Below, one piece after another: positions 25,100 through 34,392 of a stretch of 39,912 nucleotides of DNA. The first letter of the stretch is position 1. Each line of letters starts with the position of its first letter. The position numbers and the translations under genes are program-made. This DNA comes from Sphaerochaeta sp. (lineage in GTDB: Bacteria > Spirochaetota > Spirochaetia > Sphaerochaetales > Sphaerochaetaceae): NCBI GenBank assembly GCA_004294855.1, contig SHOI01000007.1:1-39912 (forward strand), in the 5' to 3' direction. Under the pieces are notes generated by a model. It was not told where the DNA came from. It did not search any database and saw only the letters and a program-made list of their open reading frames with translations.

Positions 25100-25771
25100 T
25101 CACACCTCGATTTTCCCGTCGCGAAGATAGATCTGACGCTTCGCCTTCAGACCCAGTTCACGGTCGTGGGTCACCAGAATCACCGTCCGCCCTTCGCTGT
25201 TGATCTCATCAAAGAGCTCCATGATCTGATTCCCCGTTCTTGTATCGAGCGCCCCGGTCGGTTCGTCCGCCAGAAGGATCGAGGGGTTGTTCACGAGCGC
25301 CCGGGCGATGGCGACGCGCTGCTTCTGTCCCCCGCTGAGCTCATTCGGCCGGTGATACATCCGATCGGCGAGGCCTACGCGCTCAAGCGCGTTGATCGCC
25401 ATCCTTCTCCGTTCACGCGGCCTGTAGCCGGCATAGAGCAACGGGGTGACCACGTTCTCCAGGGCGGTGAGCTTCCCAAGGAGGTTGAACTGCTGGAACA
25501 CGAAGCCCACCTTCTGGTTCCGGATGAAGGCAAGCTCCGCTTCGTTCATCCCGCTGGTATCCTCTCCGTCGATCAGGATCTGGCCGTCGGTGGGCGTGTC
25601 AAGACAGCCGATGAGGTTCATCATCGTCGACTTGCCGCTCCCCGAAGGACCCATGATCGAGGTGAACTCCCCTTTTTTGATTGTAATGGATACCCCGTCC
25701 AACGCTTTGACGATGAATTCGCCCATCACGTAGTAGCGGCTCACGTTCCGAAGGGCTATCACATCACTCAT
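25100..25771 (-). CDS. ABC transporter ATPase (MacB/LolD type)
   Basis: A 223-residue nucleotide-binding subunit. Walker A is GPSGSGKST (about 40-48), the Q-loop is FVFQQFNLL, the signature is LSGGQKQR, Walker B is [12 protein letters not shown] and the switch His is in VTHD. The A-D-E-P-T-G-A-L-D form is standard for the MacB/LolD branch. It powers the FtsX-type permease encoded two bases downstream. The start overlaps the end of the membrane-fusion gene by eight bases. Confidence 0.94.
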   Translation of the reverse strand: MSDVIALRNVSRYYVMGEFIVKALDGVSITIKKGEFTSIMGPSGSGKSTMMNLIGCLDTPTDGQILIDGEDTSGMNEAELAFIRNQKVGFVFQQFNLLGKLTALENVVTPLLYAGYRPRERRRMAINALERVGLADRMYHRPNELSGGQKQRVAIARALVNNPSILLADEPTGALDTRTGNQIMELFDEINSEGRTVILVTHDRELGLKAKRQIYLRDGKIEV

Positions 25772-26888
25772 CGGGGATCTCCACCATCATGTTCATGTTG
25801 CCGCCCATCGAGGCGAACGGATTGCTCGTATCGGTTCGGCGGGTGACCACCGTGTCCCCGGCTTTGAGATCTCCGCTAAGCAGCTGGCTGATCCCCTCGC
25901 CGAGGTACTTCACCGTCACCGGAACCCGGGTCGTGGTTCCATCCTCGTTCCGCTTCAAGACGGAGGAACTGCCCCGCGAGGTGGTCACGGCGCTTTGAGG
26001 CAAAAGGATCAGGGCGGTCTCCCCTTCGCTGGTGATCGTTCCCTTGAACGTATACCCGGGAACAATCCGGGCGGGCGGACTTTCAATCGTCAGCTCGACA
26101 TCCATCACACCGATTCCCTGATTGGTATACCGGCCGAGCATCGGAATGTAGCTGACATATCCTTCGATGGAACCGTCGGTGTAGGAATCGAAGTAAAGAA
26201 CGGCTTTCTGGCCGAGTTCGACATATTGCATATCGATTTCGTCGATTTCGACGGTCGCCTTCAACGTCGACCGGTCGACGATCGTCATCGCCGTCTGTCC
26301 GGCGGTGAAGTAGTCCCCTTCGGAGACCTTCACCGAAGCGACGACACCGTCGAAGTTGGCGTAGGCTTTGGTGTAATCCAGCTTGTTCTTGGCGTTGGTC
26401 AGCCGAAGTTCCGCCAACTCGATCTCCCGGTCACTTGCACCGGTGAGGATCGCCGCCTGTAGGGCATCTTGGCTTTGCGCTACATCGAAGCGCTCATTGA
26501 TGTCATCCAAGGCGATCAGCACATCGCCCTTCTTCACGCTGTCCCCTTCCTTCACGTATACGTCCGTAACGGTTCCGGTCGCCCGGAGAATCACCTGCTG
26601 GATATCGTTGGGTTCGACGTAGGAGGAGAGATCGATCGTCTGGGTGAAGATCGATTCATAGACCTCGGAGTCCGTTTCCCGGACGAAACTGATCGGAGCC
26701 CGCTCTTCCGCCCAGGGGAAGCGGTTGTTCTCCTTGTAAAAACTGTAGAGGTAGAGCCCGCCGGCGATCAGGGCGAGAATGAAGATCCAGGTGAAGAAGC
26801 GGCGGGCTCTCCGCCTCCTTTGTTTCTTCTTGAATTGGTTCTTCACGAGGGTTTCCGTTGCAGTATCGCTTCTCTGCATCTCAAACAT
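25764..26888 (-). CDS. Periplasmic adaptor (HlyD/MacA-type membrane-fusion protein)
   Basis: 374 residues. A basic N-terminus (KKQRRRRARR) precedes one membrane anchor (about 30-48). The lipoyl halves flank a short helical hairpin: TGTVTDVYVKEGDSVKKGDVL, then YANFDGVVASVKVSEGDY. The beta-barrel and membrane-proximal domains follow (LKATVEIDEIDMQYVELGQ; TTRVPVTVKYLGEGISQLL). It bridges the inner-membrane ABC pump and the TolC channel. The ATG has AAGGAG eight bases upstream, and the gene starts 11 bases after tolC. The hairpin looks short, which would fit a MacA-like adaptor with a compact tunnel. Confidence 0.92.
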   Translation of the reverse strand: MFEMQRSDTATETLVKNQFKKKQRRRRARRFFTWIFILALIAGGLYLYSFYKENNRFPWAEERAPISFVRETDSEVYESIFTQTIDLSSYVEPNDIQQVILRATGTVTDVYVKEGDSVKKGDVLIALDDINERFDVAQSQDALQAAILTGASDREIELAELRLTNAKNKLDYTKAYANFDGVVASVKVSEGDYFTAGQTAMTIVDRSTLKATVEIDEIDMQYVELGQKAVLYFDSYTDGSIEGYVSYIPMLGRYTNQGIGVMDVELTIESPPARIVPGYTFKGTITSEGETALILLPQSAVTTSRGSSSVLKRNEDGTTTRVPVTVKYLGEGISQLLSGDLKAGDTVVTRRTDTSNPFASMGGNMNMMVEIPDE

Positions 26889-26899
26889 GCTCTTTCTCC

Positions 26900-28369
26900 T
26901 TACATCATCAAGCGCTTGATTTCATTTTCAAGCTGCAAGCCTTTCAGCAGCATCGCTTTCAGGTCGTATTCATCAAGTTCAACGGTAAAAGCGGCGTCTT
27001 CCACCTGTTTCTTCGTCACAAGGCCGTTCTCAAAGAGTTCCCGCTGCTGCTTCAGCAGATCCTTGTTGTACCGGATCGTCTGCAAGAGGAGCGCATACTC
27101 CAACTGCCAGGAGGCGATGCCGTTCTGCACCTCGATCGAGCTTTGGATGTACTCATCCACGGCATTATTATATGCGATCTCGGCCAGCAGCACCTCGTTC
27201 TCAAGCTGCCGGATCTCCAGTGTATCCTTGGCGAAGGCGGGGTCGTTGGACCAGGTTCCGGAGATGGCGACCACGGGCGTCAGGGTCCCCTTGTCGAAAT
27301 CGTAGGTTCCGCCAACCGCCCCTTGGACGGTGAAGCTCTTGCCGGCCAGCGCGGCCGAACCTCCCAAGGTGAGACTGTTTTGTGTCATCGGACCAAGGTT
27401 GGTATTGATCTGGCTGTTGGCGTAGGAGATGTTCCCGCCTGCCACCAGCGTCCTGTTGGTGTATTGGGCGATCCGGAGGGCGAGGGTCTCCTTCGCCTTT
27501 TGAACCTCGATCCTCTTCGAAGCGACGGAGGTCGAGCCTTCCGCATTCATCGCAAAGGAAAGATCGGGTTCCCGGATGTCGGTGATCGCATCGGGATACG
27601 GGACGCCCATGATGGTTTCAAACTGGCGGACCAGCAGATCCCGAGATGCCTGAAGGCTCTCGAGGGTTCCTTCCGTCAATCGGATCGCCTGATCCTGAGC
27701 CTGATAGACGAGACTGCCCTTTTTGACCTGCCCCAGAACCAGTTTATCACTGAGTTCTTTTTTTGCATCGGTAAGCTTCTGCGTAGTGCTCTTGATCGAC
27801 TTCTCATTGTCTACGAGCGCGCCGATCTGGCTGTAGAGGGTGTTGGCGAAGGTGAGCTTCGCTGATTCATAGCTCAAATGTGCCATCATCTCCGTCTGCC
27901 TGATGTTCAGATCCTTCAGCAAATCCTGAGTCTTGCCATACGTAATGGTGTGGCTCACCGAGAGGGAGGGGTCTTCAAGGTAGTTCCACGAAGAACCGGC
28001 CTGGCTGTAGGAGAAGGGATCGACGGAAAAAGAGAACGCCGTCTTCCCGTCGTTCGGCAGTGTAATCTCCACGCTGCTGCCGGAAAGCGAGATCCGCTGA
28101 CGGGAGACGTTCCAGTTGTTCTTCGTGTCGATCGGGTTGGTATACTTCAATTCTCCGGAGTTCACGCTCACCTTCACCCCGTCATCGATCTTCGTCGCCG
28201 CCTGCTGCAGGAGGACGTTGCTCCGGGTGATCTCGAGGTTTTTCATCGAAGAGGAGTTCTGCTCGGCTTGTTTGAGCAGGTCGTCGAGGGGTATCGCGGA
28301 AAGCGGGAGGGCGGCAAGAAGCAGTACTGCGGCGACTACCCCCACCCGTCTCGTATCTGGTCGGTGCAT
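26900..28369 (-). CDS. TolC-family outer-membrane efflux protein
   Basis: About 489 residues from the ATG at 28369 (AGGAG nine bases upstream; the preceding TTG is less likely). A signal peptide (RVGVVAAVLLLAALPLSA) leads to two similar halves of long helices: LLKQAEQNSSSMKNLEITRS opening the first, and SVASKRIEVQKAKETLALRI followed by GNISYANSQINTN opening the second. Short strand pairs lie between, as in TolC trimers. It supplies the exit duct for the adaptor and ABC pump encoded next. It is the first gene of the efflux set after the short-chain dehydrogenase. Confidence 0.9.
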   Translation of the reverse strand: MHRPDTRRVGVVAAVLLLAALPLSAIPLDDLLKQAEQNSSSMKNLEITRSNVLLQQAATKIDDGVKVSVNSGELKYTNPIDTKNNWNVSRQRISLSGSSVEITLPNDGKTAFSFSVDPFSYSQAGSSWNYLEDPSLSVSHTITYGKTQDLLKDLNIRQTEMMAHLSYESAKLTFANTLYSQIGALVDNEKSIKSTTQKLTDAKKELSDKLVLGQVKKGSLVYQAQDQAIRLTEGTLESLQASRDLLVRQFETIMGVPYPDAITDIREPDLSFAMNAEGSTSVASKRIEVQKAKETLALRIAQYTNRTLVAGGNISYANSQINTNLGPMTQNSLTLGGSAALAGKSFTVQGAVGGTYDFDKGTLTPVVAISGTWSNDPAFAKDTLEIRQLENEVLLAEIAYNNAVDEYIQSSIEVQNGIASWQLEYALLLQTIRYNKDLLKQQRELFENGLVTKKQVEDAAFTVELDEYDLKAMLLKGLQLENEIKRLMM

Positions 28370-28400
28370 CAATCTACACTCCTATCATTACATACTATCA

Positions 28401-28429
28401 AGTATCGTGATCTTTCGGCTCTTCGGCAA
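28401..28429 (-). promoter_or_regulatory. Possible promoter of the efflux operon
   Basis: On the - strand TTGCCG (28424-28429) and GATACT (28401-28406) are 17 bases apart, about 30 bases before the tolC start. Both boxes are imperfect. A sigma-54 type -24/-12 pair was looked for here because of the downstream NtrC-type regulator and was not found. Confidence 0.35.
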
Positions 28430-28454
28430 CCTGTGAGGGGCTTCTTCACACAAA

Positions 28455-29159
28455 CTACAAAAGCTTTTGACCCCCATCCACCGGAAGTTCGATACCGGAA
28501 ACAAAATCCGCTTCGAGAAGATACAAAGCCGCTTCGGCGACCTCCTCGGCCGTTCCTGTTCTCCCCAGCGGAAGGATTCGCCGCATCGTTTTGAAGTATG
28601 CTTCATCCCCGTTGGAGAGAACCGCTCCCGGACTGACGGCATTGACCCGGAGGGTCGGCCCGAGGGCAACGGCCAGCACCTTCGTCTGCTCCAGCAGGGC
28701 GCTCTTTGAAAGGTAATACCCGACTCGGGAGGCGGTGGGCTTGGAGACCCGCGTATCGACGATGTTGATGATCGAGCCGGTCCGGCCGCGCTCAAGCAGG
28801 TGATGATAGAGCGCTTTGGACAAGAACAGCGGAGCGGTTGTGTGGAGGTTCATCATCCGCTGATACGCTTCCAAGGTGAGCTCTCCGACCGTCCCCCTCT
28901 CAAAACAGGAAGCGTTGTTGATCACATGGTCGATCACTCCATATACGGTCAAGGCTTCCCGGAAAAGCGGCTCGACCGCCGCGGGGATCGAAAGATCTCC
29001 TTGGATGATCTTTGCCCCATGGATTCTCTGCAATTCGAAGGCGGCCGCTTCGCTTGTGTGGTAATGGACGACGACCCGATAGCCTTTTTGGAGAAGGCTT
29101 TGGGCCATGACGCTTCCGAGGCGTCGGGCTCCCCCGGTGATCAGGACAACTTCGCTCAT
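28455..29159 (-). CDS. Short-chain dehydrogenase/reductase (pteridine-reductase-like)
   Basis: 234 residues from the ATG at 29159; the frame is open far upstream but that part overlaps the opposite ftsH. The cofactor loop TGGARRLG (T-G-x3-R-x-G) with VVVHYHTS after it is the NADPH-type motif of the pteridine reductase/FolM group. NNAS marks the following strand, and the catalytic Tyr and Lys are in YYLSKS, with a Ser upstream (NIVDTRVS). The end RTGTAEEVAEAALYLLEAD and GIELPVDGG is typical. It may reduce dihydrobiopterin or dihydromonapterin, but many SDRs share this loop. No Shine-Dalgarno precedes the ATG; the promoter lies so close that the transcript may be leaderless. Confidence 0.87.
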   Translation of the reverse strand: MSEVVLITGGARRLGSVMAQSLLQKGYRVVVHYHTSEAAAFELQRIHGAKIIQGDLSIPAAVEPLFREALTVYGVIDHVINNASCFERGTVGELTLEAYQRMMNLHTTAPLFLSKALYHHLLERGRTGSIINIVDTRVSKPTASRVGYYLSKSALLEQTKVLAVALGPTLRVNAVSPGAVLSNGDEAYFKTMRRILPLGRTGTAEEVAEAALYLLEADFVSGIELPVDGGQKLL

Positions 29160-29168
29160 CGGGTGTAA

Positions 29169-29197
29169 ATTATAACGGGGTTGTTGTCGATTGACAA
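29169..29197 (-). promoter_or_regulatory. Near-consensus promoter of the SDR gene, probably leaderless
   Basis: On the - strand TTGTCA (29192-29197) and TATAAT (29169-29174) are 17 bases apart. A start about seven bases past the -10 would be near 29162, only some three bases before the ATG (29159). There is no ribosome-binding site between. The -35 box is also part of a palindrome, TTGTC-gatt-GACAA (29184-29197), shared with the ftsH leader. Confidence 0.65.
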
Positions 29198-29211
29198 TTG
29201 AGGGAGTATAT

Positions 29212-31177
29212 TTGAACAAGGGGATTCGTCCCACTACAAAGGGTAATGTAATGAACAATGAACACAAAAACGACAAGGATTGGAAAGAATCCTTGAAGAA
29301 GCGGATGAACATCGAGCCGGGCATCCATACCGGCGACAAGGGTCCGCAGAAGAAGTATACTTTTTCATTCTGGTATTTCTTCATCATCCTGATGGCGTTT
29401 CTTGCGATAAACTCCTTCATGGTAAGCCGCCAGCCCAACATCGTCCAGATCGACTACAACCAGTTCAAGCAGCTGGTGGAGAACCGGACGATCAAGCGGG
29501 TGAACATCGAAACGGAGCGCTATGTCGGCTACTCCTTCAGCCTGGGCCAACTCGCCACCGACGGCATCATTCCCGATGGAGGAGCGCAGGCGTTCGCCAC
29601 CTACAAAGTGGAAGACCCCTCGTTCGTCCCCCTGCTTGACGAGATGAACGTGGAGTACTTCGCCACGCCTCCGCCGAAACCCGGCATCTTCAGTTCGATT
29701 CTCTCCTATCTGCTGCCCTTCATCTTCATCGTCATTCTTTGGCGCATCATCTTCTCGAGGATGGGCAGCGGAGGCCAGGGAGTTCTCTCCTTTACGCAGA
29801 ACAAGTCGAAAATCGTGGCAGAAGGGGACACCGGAATCCGCTTTGCGGATGTGGCCGGAGTGGATGAATCGAAGTATGAACTGGAGGAAGTCGTCGACTT
29901 TCTGAAAAACCCCGACAAATACACCGAGATCGGTGGAAAGATACCCAAGGGCGTCCTCCTCGTCGGGCCGCCCGGAACCGGCAAGACCCTTCTGGCCAAA
30001 GCAGTCGCCGGTGAAGCGCAGGTGCCGTTCTTCCGGATGAGCGGAGCGGACTTCGTCGAGATGTTCGTCGGAGTCGGAGCCGCCCGAGTCCGGGACCTCT
30101 TCAGGCAGGCCAGAGAGAACTCCCCCTGCATCATCTTCATCGATGAGATCGATGCGATCGGACGCGCCCGGGTCGGAGCGGGCATCGGAGGCAACGATGA
30201 GCGCGAGCAGACCCTCAATCAGCTTCTTGTTGAAATGGACGGGTTCGACTCCCGGACCGGAGTCATCATCCTTGCGGCGACGAACCGGCCGGAAATCCTT
30301 GATCAGGCGCTCCTGAGACCCGGTCGATTCGACCCAGGTTCTGGTCGACAAACCGGATTTGAAGGGCCGATATGAGATTCTGAAGATCCATACCCGCAAG
30401 ATCACCCTCAGCGACGATGTGGATCTCAATAAGATCGCCCAAGCCTCAGCGGGCCTCGCCGGTGCGGATTTGGCGAACATCGCCAACGAGGCCGCCCTGA
30501 TGGCGGTCCGGGGAGGAAGAAAAGCGGTCACTCAGGCTGACTTCGAGGAAGCGATCGAAAAATCGGTCGCCGGTCTTGAGCGGAAGAGCAGGATCCTCAA
30601 TCCCAAGGAGCGTGAGCGCGTCGCCTACCATGAAGCGGGACACGCCCTGACCGCCTATCTGACGGAAGGGGCCGAACCGGTGAGCAAGATCTCCATCATC
30701 CCCCGCGGCTTCGGAGCCCTCGGCTATACGCTGCAGTATCCCACCGAGGATCGCTTCCTGTTAAGTGAAAGCGAGCTGATGATCAACATCGACACCCTGC
30801 TCGGCGGCCGGGCTGCGGAAGAAGTCGTCTTCGGGGACATCTCCACCGGAGCGGGTAACGACATCAGCCGAGCCAGCGACCTGGTCAGGCGGATGATCAC
30901 CGAGTTCGGAATGAGCGACCGGTATCGGAACATCACGTTGCCGACCACCCAGAGCGGCATCGCCGGGGTCGGTGGAAGCCGCGACTACTCGGAGAAGACT
31001 CAGGAGTATATAGACAACGAGACCGCCAGAATCGTCAATGAGCGCTACGAAATCGTAAAAGCCAACCTTGAAAAGAATAAGGAAGCGCTTTTGACGATCA
31101 CTTCCGAGCTCTTGGAGGATGAAGTCTTAAGTGGAGACCGCTTTGAAGAGCTTGCAAAAAGTAAAGTCATTGGCTAA
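29212..31177 (+). pseudogene. ftsH: ATP-dependent zinc metalloprotease FtsH, interrupted by a frameshift
   Basis: Start is probably TTG 29212 behind GAGGGAG; ATG 29251 is the alternative. The N-terminal part has two membrane segments (about [17 protein letters not shown] and [17 protein letters not shown]), Walker A GPPGTGKT, Walker [10 protein letters not shown] and the second region of homology up to LRPGRFD. At 30334-30336 the frame breaks. Family sequence expects Arg-Gln-Val after RFD, but GACCCAGGTT reads Pro-Gly, and two bases appear to be missing. The rest is perfect in the +1 frame from about 30335 ([16 protein letters not shown]), including the zinc motif HEAGH and the following Asp region. 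The upstream product alone would end at 30375 and lack the protease. FtsH degrades unassembled membrane proteins and is usually essential, so a sequence error is the most likely cause. Confidence 0.9.
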
Positions 31178-31187
31178 TCTCTAGCTC

Positions 31188-32123
31188 ATGCTCTATACAC
31201 CGATCACCGACCCTGAACTGACCCGACACCTCGCCACCCTTCCCAAAGACGGACGCGAGGTGTTCGTGGCTTTGGATGCAACCGTCCGAATCACCGCGAT
31301 CAGTGCGACGACGATGATCAACCAAATGCAGGCCAACCACGGTCTTCAGCCGCTGGAAACGTACGTCCTCGGGCAGGCATACCTTGCGACTGCGCTCCTT
31401 ACCTCACTGGTGGAAGGAAACGACCGGATGCAGCTCTCCATTGAATGCGGGGGCCCGATCGGCGGAATCTACACCGAAGGATGGGCGAACGGCTCGGTTC
31501 GGGGATATCTGAAGAACAACCCGATCCCTCTGACGCGGGAACTGACCTCTCTGGATTTGGATGAACTCTACGGTCCGGGATTCTTGACGATCAGCAAGCT
31601 CTTGGAGGGGAAGAAGACCCCCTTCAGCGGTCAGACGATGCTTCAGTGGGGTGACTTGGCGAAGGATCTGGCCACCCACTTCGACCAAAGCGAGCAGACG
31701 CCCACCCACTTCATCCTCTCCATCGATTTCAACGACAAAGCCCAAGTCGTCGGCGCGGGAGCCCTCTTCATCCAAGCGATGCCCGGCTGGAAACAGGATG
31801 GGTTGGATCGGCTTGCCAACTGCGCCGATATGCTTCCTGCTTTGGGGAAGCACATCGCAAACGGCTACTCGGTCAAATCGTTCGTTGAAACCCATTTCAC
31901 CGGTGTGGATCTTCGCCATCTCGGCAGTACGGACATCCGATTCTTCTGCCCGTGCACCAGGGAACAGTACGGCCGGTACATCCAACACCTGAAGGAAAGC
32001 GACCGCGCCGACATCGCGGAAAACGGACCCTTTCCCTTTGAAGTGGTCTGCGCGAACTGCAATACCACCTACCGGTGGAGCAAGGATGAGATGAAACGTC
32101 TCCTTGACGAGGTGAAGCGATGA
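31188..32123 (+). CDS. hslO: Redox-regulated chaperone Hsp33
   Basis: 311 residues, cytosolic. The N-terminal domain starts with the family pattern FVALDATVRITAISAT and contains GGPIGGIYTEGWANGSVRGY. The C-terminal redox switch is complete: Cys-x-Cys (FFCPC) and Cys-x-x-Cys (VCANC), which hold zinc when reduced and form disulphides under oxidative stress, turning on chaperone activity. It starts ten bases after ftsH and its stop overlaps the rlmKL start (ATGA), so the three genes look like one transcript. No strong Shine-Dalgarno precedes the ATG. Confidence 0.94.
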   Translation: MLYTPITDPELTRHLATLPKDGREVFVALDATVRITAISATTMINQMQANHGLQPLETYVLGQAYLATALLTSLVEGNDRMQLSIECGGPIGGIYTEGWANGSVRGYLKNNPIPLTRELTSLDLDELYGPGFLTISKLLEGKKTPFSGQTMLQWGDLAKDLATHFDQSEQTPTHFILSIDFNDKAQVVGAGALFIQAMPGWKQDGLDRLANCADMLPALGKHIANGYSVKSFVETHFTGVDLRHLGSTDIRFFCPCTREQYGRYIQHLKESDRADIAENGPFPFEVVCANCNTTYRWSKDEMKRLLDEVKR

Positions 32124-34348
32124 TCTTCTATGCGACCAGCGGCCTCCATCAAAGCGATATCCTAGCCGAAGAAGCCCGCATGGCGGGAGCGGAAGAGATC
32201 GCCACGTCAAGCAGCGGAGTTCATTTCACCGGGGATCTGCGTGTTGCTTATCGCTTCCTGCTTACGTCTCACACCGCAACGCGCCTGCTCCTCGGCATCT
32301 ATGAGGACGATGATATCCGCAGCGCCGACGAGTTCTATGACGCGTCGATGATGATTCCCTGGGAGGAGTGGATCGATCCTTCAAAAAGCTTTTCGGTGAC
32401 GATTACCACAAAGAACGTCCGCTACCTGAAGCACTCGAACTTCGGAGCGCTCCGGCTCAAAGATGCGATCGTCGACCGGATTCGAGAACACTTCGACGGC
32501 CGAAGACCGAATGTCGACCGTGATGACGGCGACCTCATCTTCCACGTCCACTTGGAAGAAGATCGGGCGACGTGGTTCGTCGATCTCAGCGGTCAAGGCC
32601 ACCACAAGCGAGGATACCGGGGGGATCAGACCGACGCCCTCCTTGCCGAACACCTCGCCTTTTCCCTCCTCTATCGCTCCCAGTGGCGCAAGCTTGCCGA
32701 CGAAACGGGCTCCTTTCCCACCCTGCTCGACCCCTTCTGCGGCTCGGGAACGATCGTCATTGAAGCTGCGCTCTGGGCGACCGGGCGTGCTCCCGGCCTC
32801 GTGAAAGCCCGGATCTTTCCCGTTTTCAACCTCCCGATCCATGACGTGGATCTCTATGAAGAGATCGTTGACGAGGTCGTCTCCCGGATGGAAGAGGAAT
32901 CGCTTTCCATCCATGGATGGGACCGCAGCCCCAAGGCGATCCGCATCGCAGAGGAAGCGGCAAGAGAAGCCGGCGTCGATCATCTGATCACCTTCGAGGT
33001 GAAGGATTTCACCACCCTGACGGCAGAAGACATTCCCCCTTCGACCGGGGTAATCGTAACCGACCCCCCGTACGGGATGCGGATGGGCGAGTGGGAGGAG
33101 ACCCGCCACCTGTATCGCTCAATCGGGGATGCCCTCGCCCAATTCTTCGGCGGATGGAACGTGAGTCTCCTCACCGCCGACGATCGCCTCCTAGGGCAGA
33201 TCGATCTGAAGCCGAATCGAACCAATGCGTTCAACAACGGAGGAATCCCGTGTACCCTTGCCCACTACTACATCTTCACCCATGAAGAGAAAGCGGCTCT
33301 GAGGGCGGAGTGGGAACATCGGAGAAAAGAACGGCTCAGCCAGCCGCTTTCAAGCGGTGCGCAGATGGCGTACAACCGGCTGATCAAGAACCTCAAAGAG
33401 CTGAAGCCGGTCATGGAACAGGAGGGGGTGACGAGCTATCGCATCTATGATGCGGATATGATCGAATACAACGCGGCGATCGACCTCTACGAAGGAAAGT
33501 GGGTCAACCTCGCCGAGTACGCCGCCCCTCCGACCGTCGACGTCGAAGACGCCGAAAGGCGCCTCAATGAGTTGATCGATGCCACCGAACGGGCAACCGG
33601 AGTAGACCGCGAGTCTATCTTTGTAAAGCAACGAACGGTTCAGAAAGGGCTCGGCCAGTATGAGCGCCAGGCATACACCGACCGGTTCTACATCATCAAT
33701 GAAAACAACGCCCGCTACTTCGTGAACTTCACCGACTATCTGGATACGGGGATCTTCCTCGACCACCGCCCGATCCGAAAATACATCAGCGAGATTACCG
33801 ACCATAAACGCTTTCTCAACCTCTTCTGCTATACGGGGACCGCTACGGTTCAAGCGGCGAAGGGAGGAGCCCTCTCCACCGTCAGCGTCGATACATCGAC
33901 GACCTATCTGGATTGGGCGAGGCGAAACATGGAGCTGAACGGCTTCGGCGGAATGAACCACTTCTACTATCAAAGCGATTCGATTTCATTCCTCTGGGAT
34001 ACGTTCGACCGCTACGATGTGATCTTCTGCGATCCGCCGACCTATTCCAACTCGAAAGACCGGGCGCCCTTCGAGGTTCAAAAGGATCATCGCTCGCTGA
34101 TCAAGGCGTGCATGATGCACCTCGATCCGGGCGGGCTGCTCATCTTCAGCTGCAACTATCGATCATTCAAGATGGATGAGGAGGTATATGATGAATTCGA
34201 TGTCGAGGAGATCACTCCTCAGACGATCGGAAAGGATTTCAGCCGCGATCCGAAGATCCACCATGCGTTCCTCATCCGGGAGCGGGCGAAAATAGTGGTG
34301 CAACCACAAAAGCCAAAGAAAGCGATTCGACGAAAGCCGGTCGACTGA
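32120..34348 (+). CDS. rlmL: Bifunctional 23S rRNA methyltransferase RlmKL
   Basis: 742 residues, close to the length of the fused RlmKL enzymes. Order: N-terminal ferredoxin-like and THUMP RNA-binding region (about 1-160); RlmL methyltransferase with DPFCGSGTIVIEAAL and the N2-guanine motif TDPPYG; then, from about residue 400, RlmK with FLDHRPIRKYI, the SAM loop NLFCYTGTATVQAAKGGA and CDPPTYSNSK. RlmL makes m2G2445 and RlmK m7G2069 in E. coli numbering, and both motif sets look active. The start overlaps hslO by four bases. A terminator hairpin immediately follows the stop. Confidence 0.94.
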   Translation: MIFYATSGLHQSDILAEEARMAGAEEIATSSSGVHFTGDLRVAYRFLLTSHTATRLLLGIYEDDDIRSADEFYDASMMIPWEEWIDPSKSFSVTITTKNVRYLKHSNFGALRLKDAIVDRIREHFDGRRPNVDRDDGDLIFHVHLEEDRATWFVDLSGQGHHKRGYRGDQTDALLAEHLAFSLLYRSQWRKLADETGSFPTLLDPFCGSGTIVIEAALWATGRAPGLVKARIFPVFNLPIHDVDLYEEIVDEVVSRMEEESLSIHGWDRSPKAIRIAEEAAREAGVDHLITFEVKDFTTLTAEDIPPSTGVIVTDPPYGMRMGEWEETRHLYRSIGDALAQFFGGWNVSLLTADDRLLGQIDLKPNRTNAFNNGGIPCTLAHYYIFTHEEKAALRAEWEHRRKERLSQPLSSGAQMAYNRLIKNLKELKPVMEQEGVTSYRIYDADMIEYNAAIDLYEGKWVNLAEYAAPPTVDVEDAERRLNELIDATERATGVDRESIFVKQRTVQKGLGQYERQAYTDRFYIINENNARYFVNFTDYLDTGIFLDHRPIRKYISEITDHKRFLNLFCYTGTATVQAAKGGALSTVSVDTSTTYLDWARRNMELNGFGGMNHFYYQSDSISFLWDTFDRYDVIFCDPPTYSNSKDRAPFEVQKDHRSLIKACMMHLDPGGLLIFSCNYRSFKMDEEVYDEFDVEEITPQTIGKDFSRDPKIHHAFLIRERAKIVVQPQKPKKAIRRKPVD

Positions 34349-34373
34349 AAAAAGGCCCTCGAAAGGGCCCCTT
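34348..34373 (-). terminator. Terminator for the outer-membrane protein gene
   Basis: GGCCCT (34354-34359) and AGGGCC (34364-34369) pair around a CGAA loop. On the - strand the stem is followed by TTTTTT (34348-34353), the correct side for the gene ending at 34393. The + strand side after rlmKL has only CCCTT, so it serves that gene weakly. Confidence 0.75.
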
Positions 34374-34392
34374 CACATGATCAAAATATCAC

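Noticed and set aside
29160-29441. N-terminal extension of the SDR by 94 codons
   Set aside because: It would run through the promoter and overlap ftsH; the Rossmann fold begins right after the ATG at 29159.
30328-30345. Programmed frameshifting in ftsH
   Set aside because: No slippery heptamer, no downstream structure, and the shift removes conserved residues; an indel explains it better.
29365-30531. Long - strand open frame opposite ftsH
   Set aside because: A shadow of the ftsH coding sequence; the product is a mix of charged residues without family features and spans the frameshift.
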